A stretch of 64,000 nucleotides of DNA. Origin: JADJNY01 sp046349615 (lineage in GTDB: Bacteria > Planctomycetota > UBA1135 > GCA-002686595). A program made the position numbers and the translations under genes. Positions 1 through 7,787 of this stretch are shown here, piece by piece; positions within the stretch are counted from its first letter, which is position 1; every line of letters starts with the position of its first letter. The stretch lies in the NCBI GenBank assembly GCA_046349615.1, contig JAXMBZ010000012.1, positions 1-64,000 of the forward strand. The letters run 5' to 3'. The notes below the pieces were generated by a model. The model had not been told where the DNA came from. It saw nothing but the letters and a program-made list of their open reading frames with translations, and searched no databases.

Positions 1-1
1 G

Positions 2-94
2 GACCTGTCGAAGCTCGCGCTCAAGGCGATGATCGGCGGCGCGTTCGCGTGCTGGATGACGGCGACGGTCGCGGGGCTCTTCCTCGGCGCGTGA
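2..94 (+). CDS. C-terminal end of a probable NupC-type nucleoside transporter (partial)
   Basis: Only the last 30 codons are inside the window, ending at TGA 92-94. The tail reads KAMIGGAFACWMTATVAGLF, a small-residue-rich membrane helix. It resembles the C-terminal end of concentrative (Na+- or H+-coupled) nucleoside transporters, whose last helix carries an MTATxAG-like stretch. The family call rests on this short tail alone and could be wrong; another polytopic permease is possible. The frame is continuous with the left edge of the window. Confidence 0.45.
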   Translation, partial: DLSKLALKAMIGGAFACWMTATVAGLFLGA

Positions 95-258
95 CCGGCG
101 CACGGCGGCGGGCTCGTGTTCGTACGCGCGCCCGGGAGGTCGCGCGGGCGCCAACTCTCCGCTCCCGCCCCCTGGACGAGGCTCGCGTGACGCGCGAAGC
201 TGTTCGCGCATGACGAAGAACGAGAGCTCCGCAGCCGTCGATCCCGTCGAGCGTCTCG

Positions 259-299
259 CGCGCTCGATCAGGCCGGAGGAACCGGCCTGATCGAGCGCG
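259..299 (+). terminator. 18-bp perfect inverted repeat, probable terminator
   Basis: The arms at 259-276 and 282-299 are exact reverse complements, with the 5-nt loop AGGAA. The stem is G/C-rich at both ends and lies 165 bp after the transporter stop, in front of the next + strand gene. No T-run follows it, so it may act as a pause or rho-independent-like terminator or as a protein site. The rest of 95-431 shows nothing else except a short GGGG/CCCC hairpin near 403-416. Confidence 0.5.
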
Positions 300-431
300 G
301 AGTTCTACTTGGGAGAGGGCGCGAGGGGGGTGGGGGCGGCGAGGGGGAAGAAGGGAGGGCGGGACGGGTTGGTTGTGGGATCGAGCGGGGCGGAGTACGG
401 TCGGGGGAGTTCCCCTACCGAAGGTGATGTC

Positions 432-1421
432 ATGAAGCTCTCCGTTCTCGTGCTCTCGGCCGTGCTCACGGTGTCGGGTGCGACTTGGCTCGCGTCGAGC
501 GCGGCTCCGGCGGCCGATGCTGGTGTGCTGTACACGTTTCGCGATGCGCCGCTGCATGCGCTCGGGTTGAAGAACCTCGATGAGCTGCGCGGGACGCCGA
601 TCGTCATCGACTTCTGGGGCAAGAACTGAGGGGGCTGCATTGGGGGGTCCGTGCCGGCCTCCGTGAAGCTCCAAGAGCAGTATGGCGACGACGTGCAGGT
701 GCTCTTCGTCGAGTGCCAGAACACGCCGCAGGACGTCTACGAGGCGTTCGCCTGGAAGATGAAGTGGATGGGCAACGGCGCGATGTGGACCGCCGAGCGG
801 CCGATCTCCACGAAGGGCAGCGGGCTCCCCGAGACCGCGGTGCTCGGCATCGACGGGACCGTGCTCCTGCAAGGTTACCCCGGTGACTTCGGCAAGAAGC
901 TCGAGGAGACGATCGCCGCCGAGATCAAGAAGTCGAAGCAGCCGCCCGCGGGCACTCCGAAGGAACTCGAGAAGGCGTGGACGAGCTTCTTGAAGGGCGA
1001 CGTCGCGGCCGCGTTCGCGGAGTGCGACAAGCTCGGCAGCGACGCCGCGAAGGCCGCGAAGGCGGAGTTCTCGGCGCGCACGTTCGGCCGCATCGAGCGC
1101 GCGAAGCGCATGCTCGAGTCCGGCGACGTGACCGAAGCCGACGCGCTCGCCGCGAAGCTCGCGAAGTCCGTCAAGGGCGTCGCGGAGCTCGAGACGAAGC
1201 TCGCCGAGCTCACGACGAAGCTCGCGAGCGCCGACGTCGGCGCCGAGCGCGACGCGGACAAGGCGTTCGACTCCTTCACGAACGACGTCGCGAAGAAGAA
1301 GCCCTTCGAGCCCGGCAGCGTGAAGCGCGCGGAAGGCCTCGCGAAGAAGCACGCCGGCACGAAGAACGGCAAGCGCTTCGAGCGCTTCGTCGCGCTCGCG
1401 AAGATCGACTTGAACAAGTGA
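432..1421 (+). CDS. secreted thioredoxin-fold protein, candidate selenoprotein (in-frame TGA at 627-629 read as Sec)
   Basis: The frame from ATG 432 to TGA 1419-1421 is open for 330 codons except one TGA at 627-629. That TGA is codon 66 and sits where the first Cys of a thioredoxin CxxC motif belongs: FWGKN-(TGA)-GGC, giving U66-G-G-C69. The bases right after it (630-662) fold into one hairpin: lower stem 630-636/656-662, upper stem 637-640/651-654 and 642-643/649-650, a bulged U at 641 and apical loop GGGGU (644-648). This resembles a bacterial SECIS. Residues 1-30 form a signal peptide (MKLSVLVLSAVLTVSG...), so it is probably periplasmic. Residues about 35-160 are thioredoxin/TlpA-like; the rest is Lys/Ala-rich and probably helical. 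An AAGGTG Shine-Dalgarno precedes ATG 432. The alternative is a nonsense-mutated pseudogene, with the second half started at GTG 651. Confidence 0.75.
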
Positions 1422-1996
1422 ACCGCGCTCGGACGGGCTCGAACGACGCGAGGACGGAACGCTCCGTCCTCGCGTTCGTTTCGCGGCCGCTCGCGGTCCT
1501 CGTCGGGGTCGCGTCCCTCTCGTTCGCGGCGTACAGCGCGCTCGTGGGCGCGAGCACGTCGAGCGCCGATTGGACGCCGACCCCCTGCGAAATCCTCGCG
1601 AGCCGCGTCGCGTCCGGCCCGACGCAGGAGCTCCGCGCGGACGGCGCCTTCCGCGGTTCGGGCGGTGTCCCCGTCGCCGAGTTGAAGTCCTTCGAGCCGC
1701 TCGTGACGTATCGCTACTCCGTCCACGGAGCGGAGCACGAGTCGTCGTGCGTCTCGCTGGCGCCGAGCTCCTTCCCCACCGAAGCGGACGCGCGGGCCTT
1801 CGTCGCTCGGTTCCAAGTGGGCGCCGCTTCGACGTGCTTCGTCGATCCCGCGGCGCCGGAGCGCGCCGTGCTCGATCGCGGCACGAGTCGTTCGACCGCC
1901 CGATTCGTCGCGGCGGCGATCGCAGTGCTCGTCGCCGCGACCTCGCTCGCCTTCGCGGCCCGAAACTCGGGCAGAATTCCATCGAAGGCCGCGTGA
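1418..1996 (+). CDS. DUF3592-like membrane protein (first of two)
   Basis: A 192-residue protein starting at GTG 1418, which overlaps the stop of the preceding gene as GTGA. A membrane segment lies at about residues 21-42 and a second near the C-terminus (about 158-178). The extracytoplasmic part between them contains TPTPCEILASRV, VTYRYSVHGAEH and ASTCFVDPAAPERAVLD. That is the usual DUF3592 pattern: two helices flanking a small domain with a YxY strand, and a Cys-x-VNP/VDP-like segment. Its function is unknown. The 4-base overlap implies translational coupling to the thioredoxin-fold gene. The next gene is a paralog. Confidence 0.75.
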   Translation: MNRARTGSNDARTERSVLAFVSRPLAVLVGVASLSFAAYSALVGASTSSADWTPTPCEILASRVASGPTQELRADGAFRGSGGVPVAELKSFEPLVTYRYSVHGAEHESSCVSLAPSSFPTEADARAFVARFQVGAASTCFVDPAAPERAVLDRGTSRSTARFVAAAIAVLVAATSLAFAARNSGRIPSKAA

Positions 1997-2022
1997 GGAT
2001 CGAGGTAGACCCGAGTTCGAGC

Positions 2023-2520
2023 ATGCGCACTCGCAATCGACACTCCCTCGGCCCGCTCGGCTCGATCGTGATCGGCTCCGTGATGACGCTCGCCGGACTC
2101 GTCGCGCTCGTCTTCCTCGTGATCCTGCCGTTGCGTCGGCAAAGCGCGTCGGAACAGTGGACCGCCGTTCCGTGCACGATCGTCGAGAGCCGGATCGGTC
2201 GTTCCTCGAACCGAAAGGGCACCTACGACGCGCGCGTCGGCTACCGCTACGTGGTCGACGGCGTCGAGCGGACCTCGGATCGCATCACGTTTGCCGACCT
2301 GAACACCTCCGATCCCGACGACGCGCGCGAGATCGTCGCGCGCTACCCCGCGGGCGCGACGTCGACGTGCTACGTGAACCCCGCGGCTCCCGAGGAGGTC
2401 GTGCTCGATCGCAGCGTTCCTGCGCTCTGGCTCGGTGGGCTGTTCGCCGGCGCCTTCACGCTGTTCGGCGCGCTGCTTTCGCTACGAGGACTGCGCGGTC
2501 GGCTCCTCGGCCGGGGCTGA
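2023..2520 (+). CDS. DUF3592-like membrane protein (second of two)
   Basis: A 165-residue protein with helices at about residues 13-35 and 140-160, flanking a domain with AVPCTIVESRIG, VGYRYVVDGVERTSD and ATSTCYVNPAAPEEVVLD. These match the same elements in the upstream gene, so the two are tandem paralogs. ATG 2023 is used here. GTG 1993 is an in-frame alternative that would overlap the upstream stop as GTGA, as at the previous junction, and would add ten residues. No function is known. The following 2521-2699 holds no gene; TAGGAT at 2652-2657 could be a -10 element for the next gene. Confidence 0.75.
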   Translation: MRTRNRHSLGPLGSIVIGSVMTLAGLVALVFLVILPLRRQSASEQWTAVPCTIVESRIGRSSNRKGTYDARVGYRYVVDGVERTSDRITFADLNTSDPDDAREIVARYPAGATSTCYVNPAAPEEVVLDRSVPALWLGGLFAGAFTLFGALLSLRGLRGRLLGRG

Positions 2521-2699
2521 GCCGGGCACCACGCGGTCGAAGCGCGCACCGGGTCTCGTCGACGGCGCGAGCGGACTCCGCGGCACGAATCGGACGGCGT
2601 TCGCACGCGCGGGCTCGGCGACTTCTTCGCCGCCTGGACGCGACGAGTCGCTAGGATGACGGGCTACCCAGGGCCCCCCGAACGCCCGCGAATCACGCC

Positions 2700-3935
2700 A
2701 TGAGCGACACGCGCCCGAACGACCTGATCCACGACTGGAACGCGGACCCGAAGACGACGGCGAAGCCGATCCAGTTCGACGACGAGACCCTGCGCGACGG
2801 ACTGCAGAGCCCGTCCGCGCGCGACCCGGAGCTCGCGAAGAAGATCGAGCTCGTCCATCTGATGGACCAGCTCGGGATCCACACCGCGAACATCGGGCTC
2901 CCCGGCGCGGGCGCGCGCGCGCGCGAGCACATCACGACGCTCTGCCGCGAGATGACGAAGCTGCGCATCACGCCCAACGTCGCGTGCCGCACGCTCGTCA
3001 CGGACATCGCGCCCGTCGTCGACGTCGTGCAGGCCACGGGCCGGCCCGTCGAGGTCTGCGCGTTCATCGGCAGCTCCCCCATCCGCCAATACGCGGAAGG
3101 TTGGGAGCTCGACCAGATGCTCAAGCTCTCGCGCGAAGCGGTCGAGTTCGGCGTGAAGAACGGCCTCCCGGTCATGTTCGTGACCGAGGACACGACGCGC
3201 GCGAGCCCCGAGACCGTGCGCGCGCTCTACACGACCGCGATCGAGGCCGGCGCGAAGCGCATCTGCGTCTGCGACACGTGCGGTCACGCGACGCCGTCGG
3301 GCGTGAAGCGCCTGATCACGTTCGTGAAGCAGGTGGTCGCCGACACGGGCGCCGACGTCGGCATCGACTGGCACGGACACCGCGACCGCGGCCTCGGCTT
3401 GATCAACGCGCTCGCCGCGATCGAAGCGGGCGCCACGCGCGTGCACGCGACGGCGCTCGGCCTCGGCGAGCGCGCGGGCAACGCGGAGATGGACCTCCTG
3501 CTCGTCAACCTGCGCTTGATGGGCTTGATCCAGAACGACCTCTCGAAGCTCGGCGACTACGTGCACCTCGCGCACGACATCACGGGCGTTCCGCTCCCGC
3601 CGAACTACCCCGTGTTCGGCAAGGACGCGTTCGAGACCGGCACCGGCGTCCACGCCGCGGCCGTGATCAAGGCCTTCAAGAAGGGCGATCACTGGCTCGC
3701 GAACCGCGTGTACTCGGGCGTGCCGGCGGACCTGGTCGGCCTCGAGCAGGTGATCACCGTCGGCCCGATGAGCGGGAAGTCGAACGTGACGTGGTTCCTC
3801 GAGAAGCGCGGCATCACGCCGACGGACGAGCGCGTGCAGAAGGTGCTCGACCTCGCGAAGCAGACGCCGCGCATCCTGACGGAGCAGGAGATCCTCGCGG
3901 CGGCGGGCGCGGCAGCGGCGACGACGAAGCGCTGA
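2700..3935 (+). CDS. 2-isopropylmalate/homocitrate synthase-type DRE-TIM metallolyase
   Basis: A 411-residue TIM-barrel enzyme of the family that condenses acetyl-CoA with a 2-oxo acid. The signature DDETLRDGLQSP (about residues 27-38) carries the DxxLRDG active-site arginine/aspartate. WHGHRDRGL (about 223-231) carries the HxH metal ligands. GLGERAGNAEMD follows, as in isopropylmalate synthases. Residues about 300-390 (GTGVHAAAVIKAF, YSGVPADLVGLEQ, GPMSGKSNV) form the usual linker domain, but the C-terminal leucine-binding regulatory domain is absent. Feedback control by leucine is therefore unlikely. Substrate cannot be read from sequence: isopropylmalate, citramalate or homocitrate synthesis are all possible. 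It is a single gene convergent with the PAC2 gene. Confidence 0.8.
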   Translation: MSDTRPNDLIHDWNADPKTTAKPIQFDDETLRDGLQSPSARDPELAKKIELVHLMDQLGIHTANIGLPGAGARAREHITTLCREMTKLRITPNVACRTLVTDIAPVVDVVQATGRPVEVCAFIGSSPIRQYAEGWELDQMLKLSREAVEFGVKNGLPVMFVTEDTTRASPETVRALYTTAIEAGAKRICVCDTCGHATPSGVKRLITFVKQVVADTGADVGIDWHGHRDRGLGLINALAAIEAGATRVHATALGLGERAGNAEMDLLLVNLRLMGLIQNDLSKLGDYVHLAHDITGVPLPPNYPVFGKDAFETGTGVHAAAVIKAFKKGDHWLANRVYSGVPADLVGLEQVITVGPMSGKSNVTWFLEKRGITPTDERVQKVLDLAKQTPRILTEQEILAAAGAAAATTKR

Positions 3936-4035
3936 TCGACGGCGCGGCGTCCCCGCGGGAGCCTCGCGAGCTGCGCGCAACGAAGCGCTGATCGAAGGCG
4001 CGGCGTCCCCGCGGGAGCCTCGCGAGCTGCGCGCA
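3924..4035. repeat. 56-bp tandem duplication over the 3' end of the isopropylmalate-synthase-like gene
   Basis: Bases 3924-3979 and 3980-4035 are adjacent copies of one 56-bp unit differing at one base (GAC against GAA). The first copy contains the last codons and stop of the gene; the second repeats them as untranslated sequence. Each unit holds the palindromes CCCGCGGG and CTCGCGAG, so the repeated hairpins may also end transcription between the convergent genes. Confidence 0.9.
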
Positions 4036-4085
4036 ACTCCCCCACGACGTCGTGCGCGACGTCCGCCGCTCCCGAGTGGAGCGCT

Positions 4086-5027
4086 TCACCCCGCCTGCTT
4101 GAACAGGTCGAGGAAGCGGTCCTCGTAGCGCTTGAAGAGCCCGAGCCGGTCGAGCTCGGCCTTGAGCGCGAGCGCCTGGCTCTTGTCCTTTCGCGCGCGC
4201 TCGAACAGCGCCTCGACACGGCGTGCTTCCTCGATCGACGGCCGCGCCTCGTGCTCGCGGGCCTGCTTCCACTCCTCGCCCTCGGTCGCCTCGGGGGGCT
4301 TCCCGCTCGGACTCTGCGCTTCGGCGGCGCTGCGCAGCTTCGCGAGCGCTTCGTCGAGCGCCGCTTCCACCGGCGCGACGTGCGCGTCGAGCTCCGCGAG
4401 GTCGAGCGGAACGCCCGAGAGTCGTTCGAAGAGCCGGAGCACGGCGACCGAGGCCTTCGGGTTCGCGACCGCGGCGGCGAAGTACGGGAACTCGCCGAGG
4501 AGACAGGCCGCCTCGACGCCCTGCGCCGCGGCGGCGGCGAGGACGAGCCCGTTCAGCCCGCTGATCTGGCCTTCGCCAAGCGGCTCCGCGCCGTGCGCGA
4601 CGAGTTCCTCGAGCAGCGCCGGCGTCGTCGCCACGGCGAACACGCGCGGCGCGGCGCGCGGCTCGATCTGCGTGCCCATCGCCGCGAACGTGATCACGCG
4701 CGTCGCTCCGAGCTCGCGCGCGAGCGCGATCACGCGGTTGCAGTACGTCCACGGCTCGCGCTCGGGTTGGTCGTTCGCGAGGTAGAAGAGCAGGTCCCGT
4801 CCTCCCGCCGTGTTCTTCCAGGCGTGGAAGGCGGAGTGCGTGCTCGCCGCCTGCTGCACGATCCCGGAGCGCACGTCCACGGCGCGCGGCTCCACGAGCG
4901 AGCGCAGATCGACGTCTTCGACGCGTTTCGCGTCGAGCTTCTGCGCGAGGAATCCCGCTGCGATCTGCGCGACCCCGCCCATGCCCGGCCAGGCGGCGAT
5001 CAACCACGGTCTCTCGAGCGGCTTCAT
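4086..5027 (-). CDS. PAC2 family protein
   Basis: A 313-residue protein with the PAC2 (proteasome-assembly-chaperone-like) fold. The N-terminus MKPLERPWLIAAWPGMGGV is typical: PxLIxxxPGMGxVG. An internal VITFAAMGTQIEPR and a Gly-rich ISGLNGLVLAAAAAQG follow, also typical. Residues about 225-313 form a charged, probably coiled region rich in Glu, Lys and Ala that is an add-on to the core fold. The molecular role of bacterial PAC2 proteins is not settled. The start lies 25 bp after the stop of the fructose-bisphosphate aldolase/phosphatase gene, so the two are probably one operon. Confidence 0.8.
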   Translation of the reverse strand: MKPLERPWLIAAWPGMGGVAQIAAGFLAQKLDAKRVEDVDLRSLVEPRAVDVRSGIVQQAASTHSAFHAWKNTAGGRDLLFYLANDQPEREPWTYCNRVIALARELGATRVITFAAMGTQIEPRAAPRVFAVATTPALLEELVAHGAEPLGEGQISGLNGLVLAAAAAQGVEAACLLGEFPYFAAAVANPKASVAVLRLFERLSGVPLDLAELDAHVAPVEAALDEALAKLRSAAEAQSPSGKPPEATEGEEWKQAREHEARPSIEEARRVEALFERARKDKSQALALKAELDRLGLFKRYEDRFLDLFKQAG

Positions 5028-5052
5028 GCTCTCGACTCCTTCCTGTCGGCGC

Positions 5053-6189
5053 TCACGCGTGCGCGAGCGCGGGCTCGTGCGCTTCGACCGCGCGGTGCAG
5101 GCGGAAGCGACGATCGAGCGCGGTGAGTCGCTCCACGATGCCCGTGTACTCGAGCTCGGCCATCGGCAGCATCGCCGCGCCGAAGAAGCCCTGCCTGCGC
5201 ATCTCGATCGACTTCGCGGCGACGTTCTCGCGCACCGCGTCCCAGAACGGATGCTCGAACACGTCGACGGGCTCCGTGAGCTTCCCTTCGTGCACGCAGA
5301 ACGCCGCGCAGCTCACGATCGGCGGACCGTCGAAGTAGCTGATGCCCGAGGAGAGCCGCACCGGCATCAACGGCATCTGATGCGAACCGCGCATCCCGCC
5401 GCCGACGAACGGACCGATCGCGAACGGCGCGAGGACCTCGCCCGTCGCGGGGAAGTCCTTCTGCACGCGCACGAGCATCACGGGATCGTCCTTGCCCGTG
5501 TACGTCCCGGCGATGTTGTGCAGTCGCGACGTCGAGACCGCGACGGCCTGCTCGCCGGTGCGGCGCGAACGCACGCTCTCGATCACGAAGCGCTCGGGAT
5601 CGCGCAGCAACGCGGCGAGGTCGTACAGCTCCTCGGGCGCGTCGAGCTCGATCTTCCGATCGCCCTCCGTGCACGCGACGTCCTGGACGGTGAAGCGGAA
5701 GCCCGGCGACATCGTCGGCGCGAGCAGGAGCCCCGGCGTGTTCATCGGATCCGCGAACGCGAGGTAGAGCGGCAGTCCGAACGCTCCCGGATCGGTCTTG
5801 TCCGCCGCGAAGAACAAGAACGGCTCGTTCGGGCGCTCGTCGAACTCGAGCTCCGCGACCGCGGGTCCCATCCCGCGCACGTTGCCCGAGAACGCGGTCT
5901 TCAGGAGGTCCTGCCCCGCGCCGTAGAGCCCCTGCTCGCGCGCGACCCGAGTCCCCTCGACGAACGCGTTCCATGCGAGCTCGTGCACCACCGCGGCGCC
6001 GACGCCGTGCGTGTGCGTCATCAGGATCGCGATGTCGTCCCCCGTCGTGGCGACGTGGTGATCGATCACGACGCCGGAGCCTTGGTGGCGAATGGACGCG
6101 AACACCGACTCCACGAGCTCGTCCGACGGCCGGATGTGGCCTCCGATCGAGCCGATGTCCGCCTTGATGACGCTGAGGGTGATCTTCAC
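5053..6189 (-). CDS. fbp: fructose-1,6-bisphosphate aldolase/phosphatase (archaeal type, class V FBPase)
   Basis: A 378-residue enzyme of the bifunctional family that makes fructose bisphosphate from triose phosphates and then removes the 1-phosphate, driving gluconeogenesis one way. The N-terminus MKITLSVIKADIGSIGGH is the family hallmark; Asp11, His18 and the pair Asp51-Asp52 (TTGDDIAILMTH) match known Mg2+ ligands. LYGAGQDLLKTAFSGNVRG, DKTDPGAFGLPLY and AGTYTGKDDPVM (with the Schiff-base lysine region) are also conserved. GTG 6189 is chosen because it puts Met before KITLSV as in homologs; an upstream start at 6237 would add 16 unmatched residues. It lies upstream of the PAC2 gene in one operon. 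The family is common in archaea and deep-branching or thermophilic bacteria. Confidence 0.9.
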   Translation of the reverse strand: MKITLSVIKADIGSIGGHIRPSDELVESVFASIRHQGSGVVIDHHVATTGDDIAILMTHTHGVGAAVVHELAWNAFVEGTRVAREQGLYGAGQDLLKTAFSGNVRGMGPAVAELEFDERPNEPFLFFAADKTDPGAFGLPLYLAFADPMNTPGLLLAPTMSPGFRFTVQDVACTEGDRKIELDAPEELYDLAALLRDPERFVIESVRSRRTGEQAVAVSTSRLHNIAGTYTGKDDPVMLVRVQKDFPATGEVLAPFAIGPFVGGGMRGSHQMPLMPVRLSSGISYFDGPPIVSCAAFCVHEGKLTEPVDVFEHPFWDAVRENVAAKSIEMRRQGFFGAAMLPMAELEYTGIVERLTALDRRFRLHRAVEAHEPALAHA

Positions 6190-6346
6190 GACGCGACCTC
6201 GTTCCCGCCTCACGCGCCCATGGCCGAGCACGACCACGACGAACGCGCTCTTCCTCCCTTGGCGCGGTGGATCGGAGCGTTCGAGCGGACCCTGTACGTA
6301 CCGGCGTCCGGAGAGGGGCGAACCCGCGTCTGCGGTCCGCGCGTCC

Positions 6347-7177
6347 TCAGCGCTTCGCGTGCGCGTCGCGCAGCGCCTTCGCGCTTGCTTCGAGCACGTG
6401 ATCGCGGGCGAAGCGCGGCGGCGCGGCGAGCGCTTCGTCGAGCACCGCGCGCGCGTCGTCCTCGCGTTCCGCCGCGATGAGGACCTTGGCGAGGAGCAGA
6501 CGGCTCTCGCGGCTCGGTCGCGCTTCGACGGCGCGCCGCGCGAAGGCTTCGGCCTCGGCCAGGCTGGCGTCGGGCAGGTTCGTCGCGAACACCCGCGCGA
6601 TCCAGGGCAGGGTCGAGAGCCGCAGGTGCACCGTCGCGATCGTCGCGAGCGCGGTCGCGTTCGCGGGCTCCGTCTCGAGCACCGAGCGCGCGACCTCGAG
6701 CGTCTTCCGCGCGTGGTCGCTGCGCGCGGACATCGGCTGGAGGTGCGTCGTCGTCCCGAGCGCCCACGCGAGCTGCGCCCGGTCCGCGGCGGAGTTCGCG
6801 CCGAGCTTCGCGGCGCGTTCGGCGAGGTCGAGCGAGCTCGCGGCGGCGTGGTTGCGGGCGTCCTTGTCGGACTCGGGCTGGAGGAAGACGCCGTCGGACT
6901 CCGCCCGGGAGGCCGCGACGAGCACGCGCGGGTCGTCCGGATGCTCCGCCGCCAGGGCGAGCGCGAGCTCGCGGGCGCGGACGAGTTCGTCCTGGTCCCG
7001 CAACCGGTCGACCGTCGCGAGGTCCGCGGCGAGCTCGCCGCGCGCCGCCGCGGGGCGTTCGTGGGAGGTGCGCTCCCGCCAGCCGACGAGGTCGATTCGG
7101 GGCGTGGAGCACGCGCCCAGGCCGAACAGGGCGAGGGCGATCGCGAGGCGCACGAGGCTGAGACCCGAGTGCGCCAT
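6347..7177 (-). CDS. TPR-like outer-membrane or periplasmic lipoprotein
   Basis: A 276-residue protein starting MAHSGLSLVRLAIALALFGLGACS; the lipobox LGAC puts the lipidated Cys at about residue 23. The mature part is Ala/Arg/Glu-rich helix pairs: DELVRARELALALAAEHPDDPRVLVAA, ANATALATIATVHLRLS and SRESRLLLAKVLIAAEREDDA. This is the pattern of tetratricopeptide repeats, also seen in the TatT-type accessory lipoproteins. No catalytic motif is visible. It begins 8 bp after the stop of the small Cys-rich gene, so the two are co-transcribed. The 157 bp to the next minus-strand gene (6190-6346) show nothing notable. Confidence 0.7.
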   Translation of the reverse strand: MAHSGLSLVRLAIALALFGLGACSTPRIDLVGWRERTSHERPAAARGELAADLATVDRLRDQDELVRARELALALAAEHPDDPRVLVAASRAESDGVFLQPESDKDARNHAAASSLDLAERAAKLGANSAADRAQLAWALGTTTHLQPMSARSDHARKTLEVARSVLETEPANATALATIATVHLRLSTLPWIARVFATNLPDASLAEAEAFARRAVEARPSRESRLLLAKVLIAAEREDDARAVLDEALAAPPRFARDHVLEASAKALRDAHAKR

Positions 7178-7185
7178 GGGGAGGT

Positions 7186-7413
7186 TCAGCCGACCTGGAT
7201 CTTCTTCGGGGCCGCCGCCTTGGACGCTTCGTCCGGGCGACCGTTCTTGGCGACGAACGCGTTGTTGAAGGCGCAGGTGAAGCACTTGTGGTAGTGCCCG
7301 CGCTGGCGGTCCTGGCATTGCCCCTGGGTGACCTTGTGGGCGAACAGGACGGGGGCCCCATCGATGCGGGTGGGGCAAATCTGCAGTCCGGCGGGCTGCT
7401 CCTGGGTCTCCAT
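7186..7413 (-). CDS. 75-residue Cys-rich protein of unknown function
   Basis: ATG 7413 has a strong Shine-Dalgarno (AAGGAG, 6 nt upstream). The protein has four cysteines, in ICPTRIDG, GQCQDRQRGHYHKCFTCAF, and a HxH pair between them. That arrangement could bind zinc or an iron-sulfur cluster, but the spacing does not match a zinc ribbon I can name. The C-terminus is Lys/Ala-rich. It is followed after 8 bp by the TPR-like lipoprotein. It is short but has good codon bias and a clear ribosome site. Confidence 0.65.
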   Translation of the reverse strand: METQEQPAGLQICPTRIDGAPVLFAHKVTQGQCQDRQRGHYHKCFTCAFNNAFVAKNGRPDEASKAAAPKKIQVG

Positions 7414-7787
7414 GCGGTCTCCTTCTCGAGGGGGGGCGCTCTGCGGGGAGCGCGGTCGCCGCCCATTGTGAACGGCGAGATGAGCCTCGGACAAGACGTA
7501 GCCTGTTCGGGCTGCGTCGGCGAGTCGACCGACGACGGGCCGGGGCTTTTGGTCCCAAACCCTTGTCGGAGCGCGCTCGAATCGCGCGGGTCGCAGCGGA
7601 GGCCGGCCCGCGGTCGCGGGCCCAAGCCGCGCGCGTGGAAGGGTTTACGTCTTCCTAGGCCGCCGCGGTGAGAGACCGCCCGCAACGCTGGATGCAAGCC
7701 TGTTCGAGACAGAGGGTTGAGGCGTTCGCTCGGCGCGAGGGGCGGCGCCTGGGCTGGGCGCGGATTTCAGGCGAGGTCCGGTCCCGT
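7414..7787. other. 374-bp intergenic region, no gene seen
   Basis: This lies between two minus-strand genes. It should carry the promoter of the Cys-rich/lipoprotein pair. I see a weak GCGGT-GAGAG-ACCGC hairpin at 7665-7679 and no convincing open frame or promoter. Confidence 0.5.

Noticed and set aside
651..1421. An independent 256-residue gene starting at GTG 651
   Set aside because: It starts inside the SECIS-like hairpin and would lack the first half of the thioredoxin fold; the same frame continues upstream through the TGA to a signal peptide. It remains the fallback if selenocysteine is not used.
21..2222. A 733-codon minus-strand frame at the left edge
   Set aside because: Low-complexity Arg-rich translation antisense to the thioredoxin-fold and DUF3592 genes.
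7665..7679. GCGGT-GAGAG-ACCGC hairpin as a terminator
   Set aside because: Only five base pairs and no T-run; expected by chance in GC-rich DNA.
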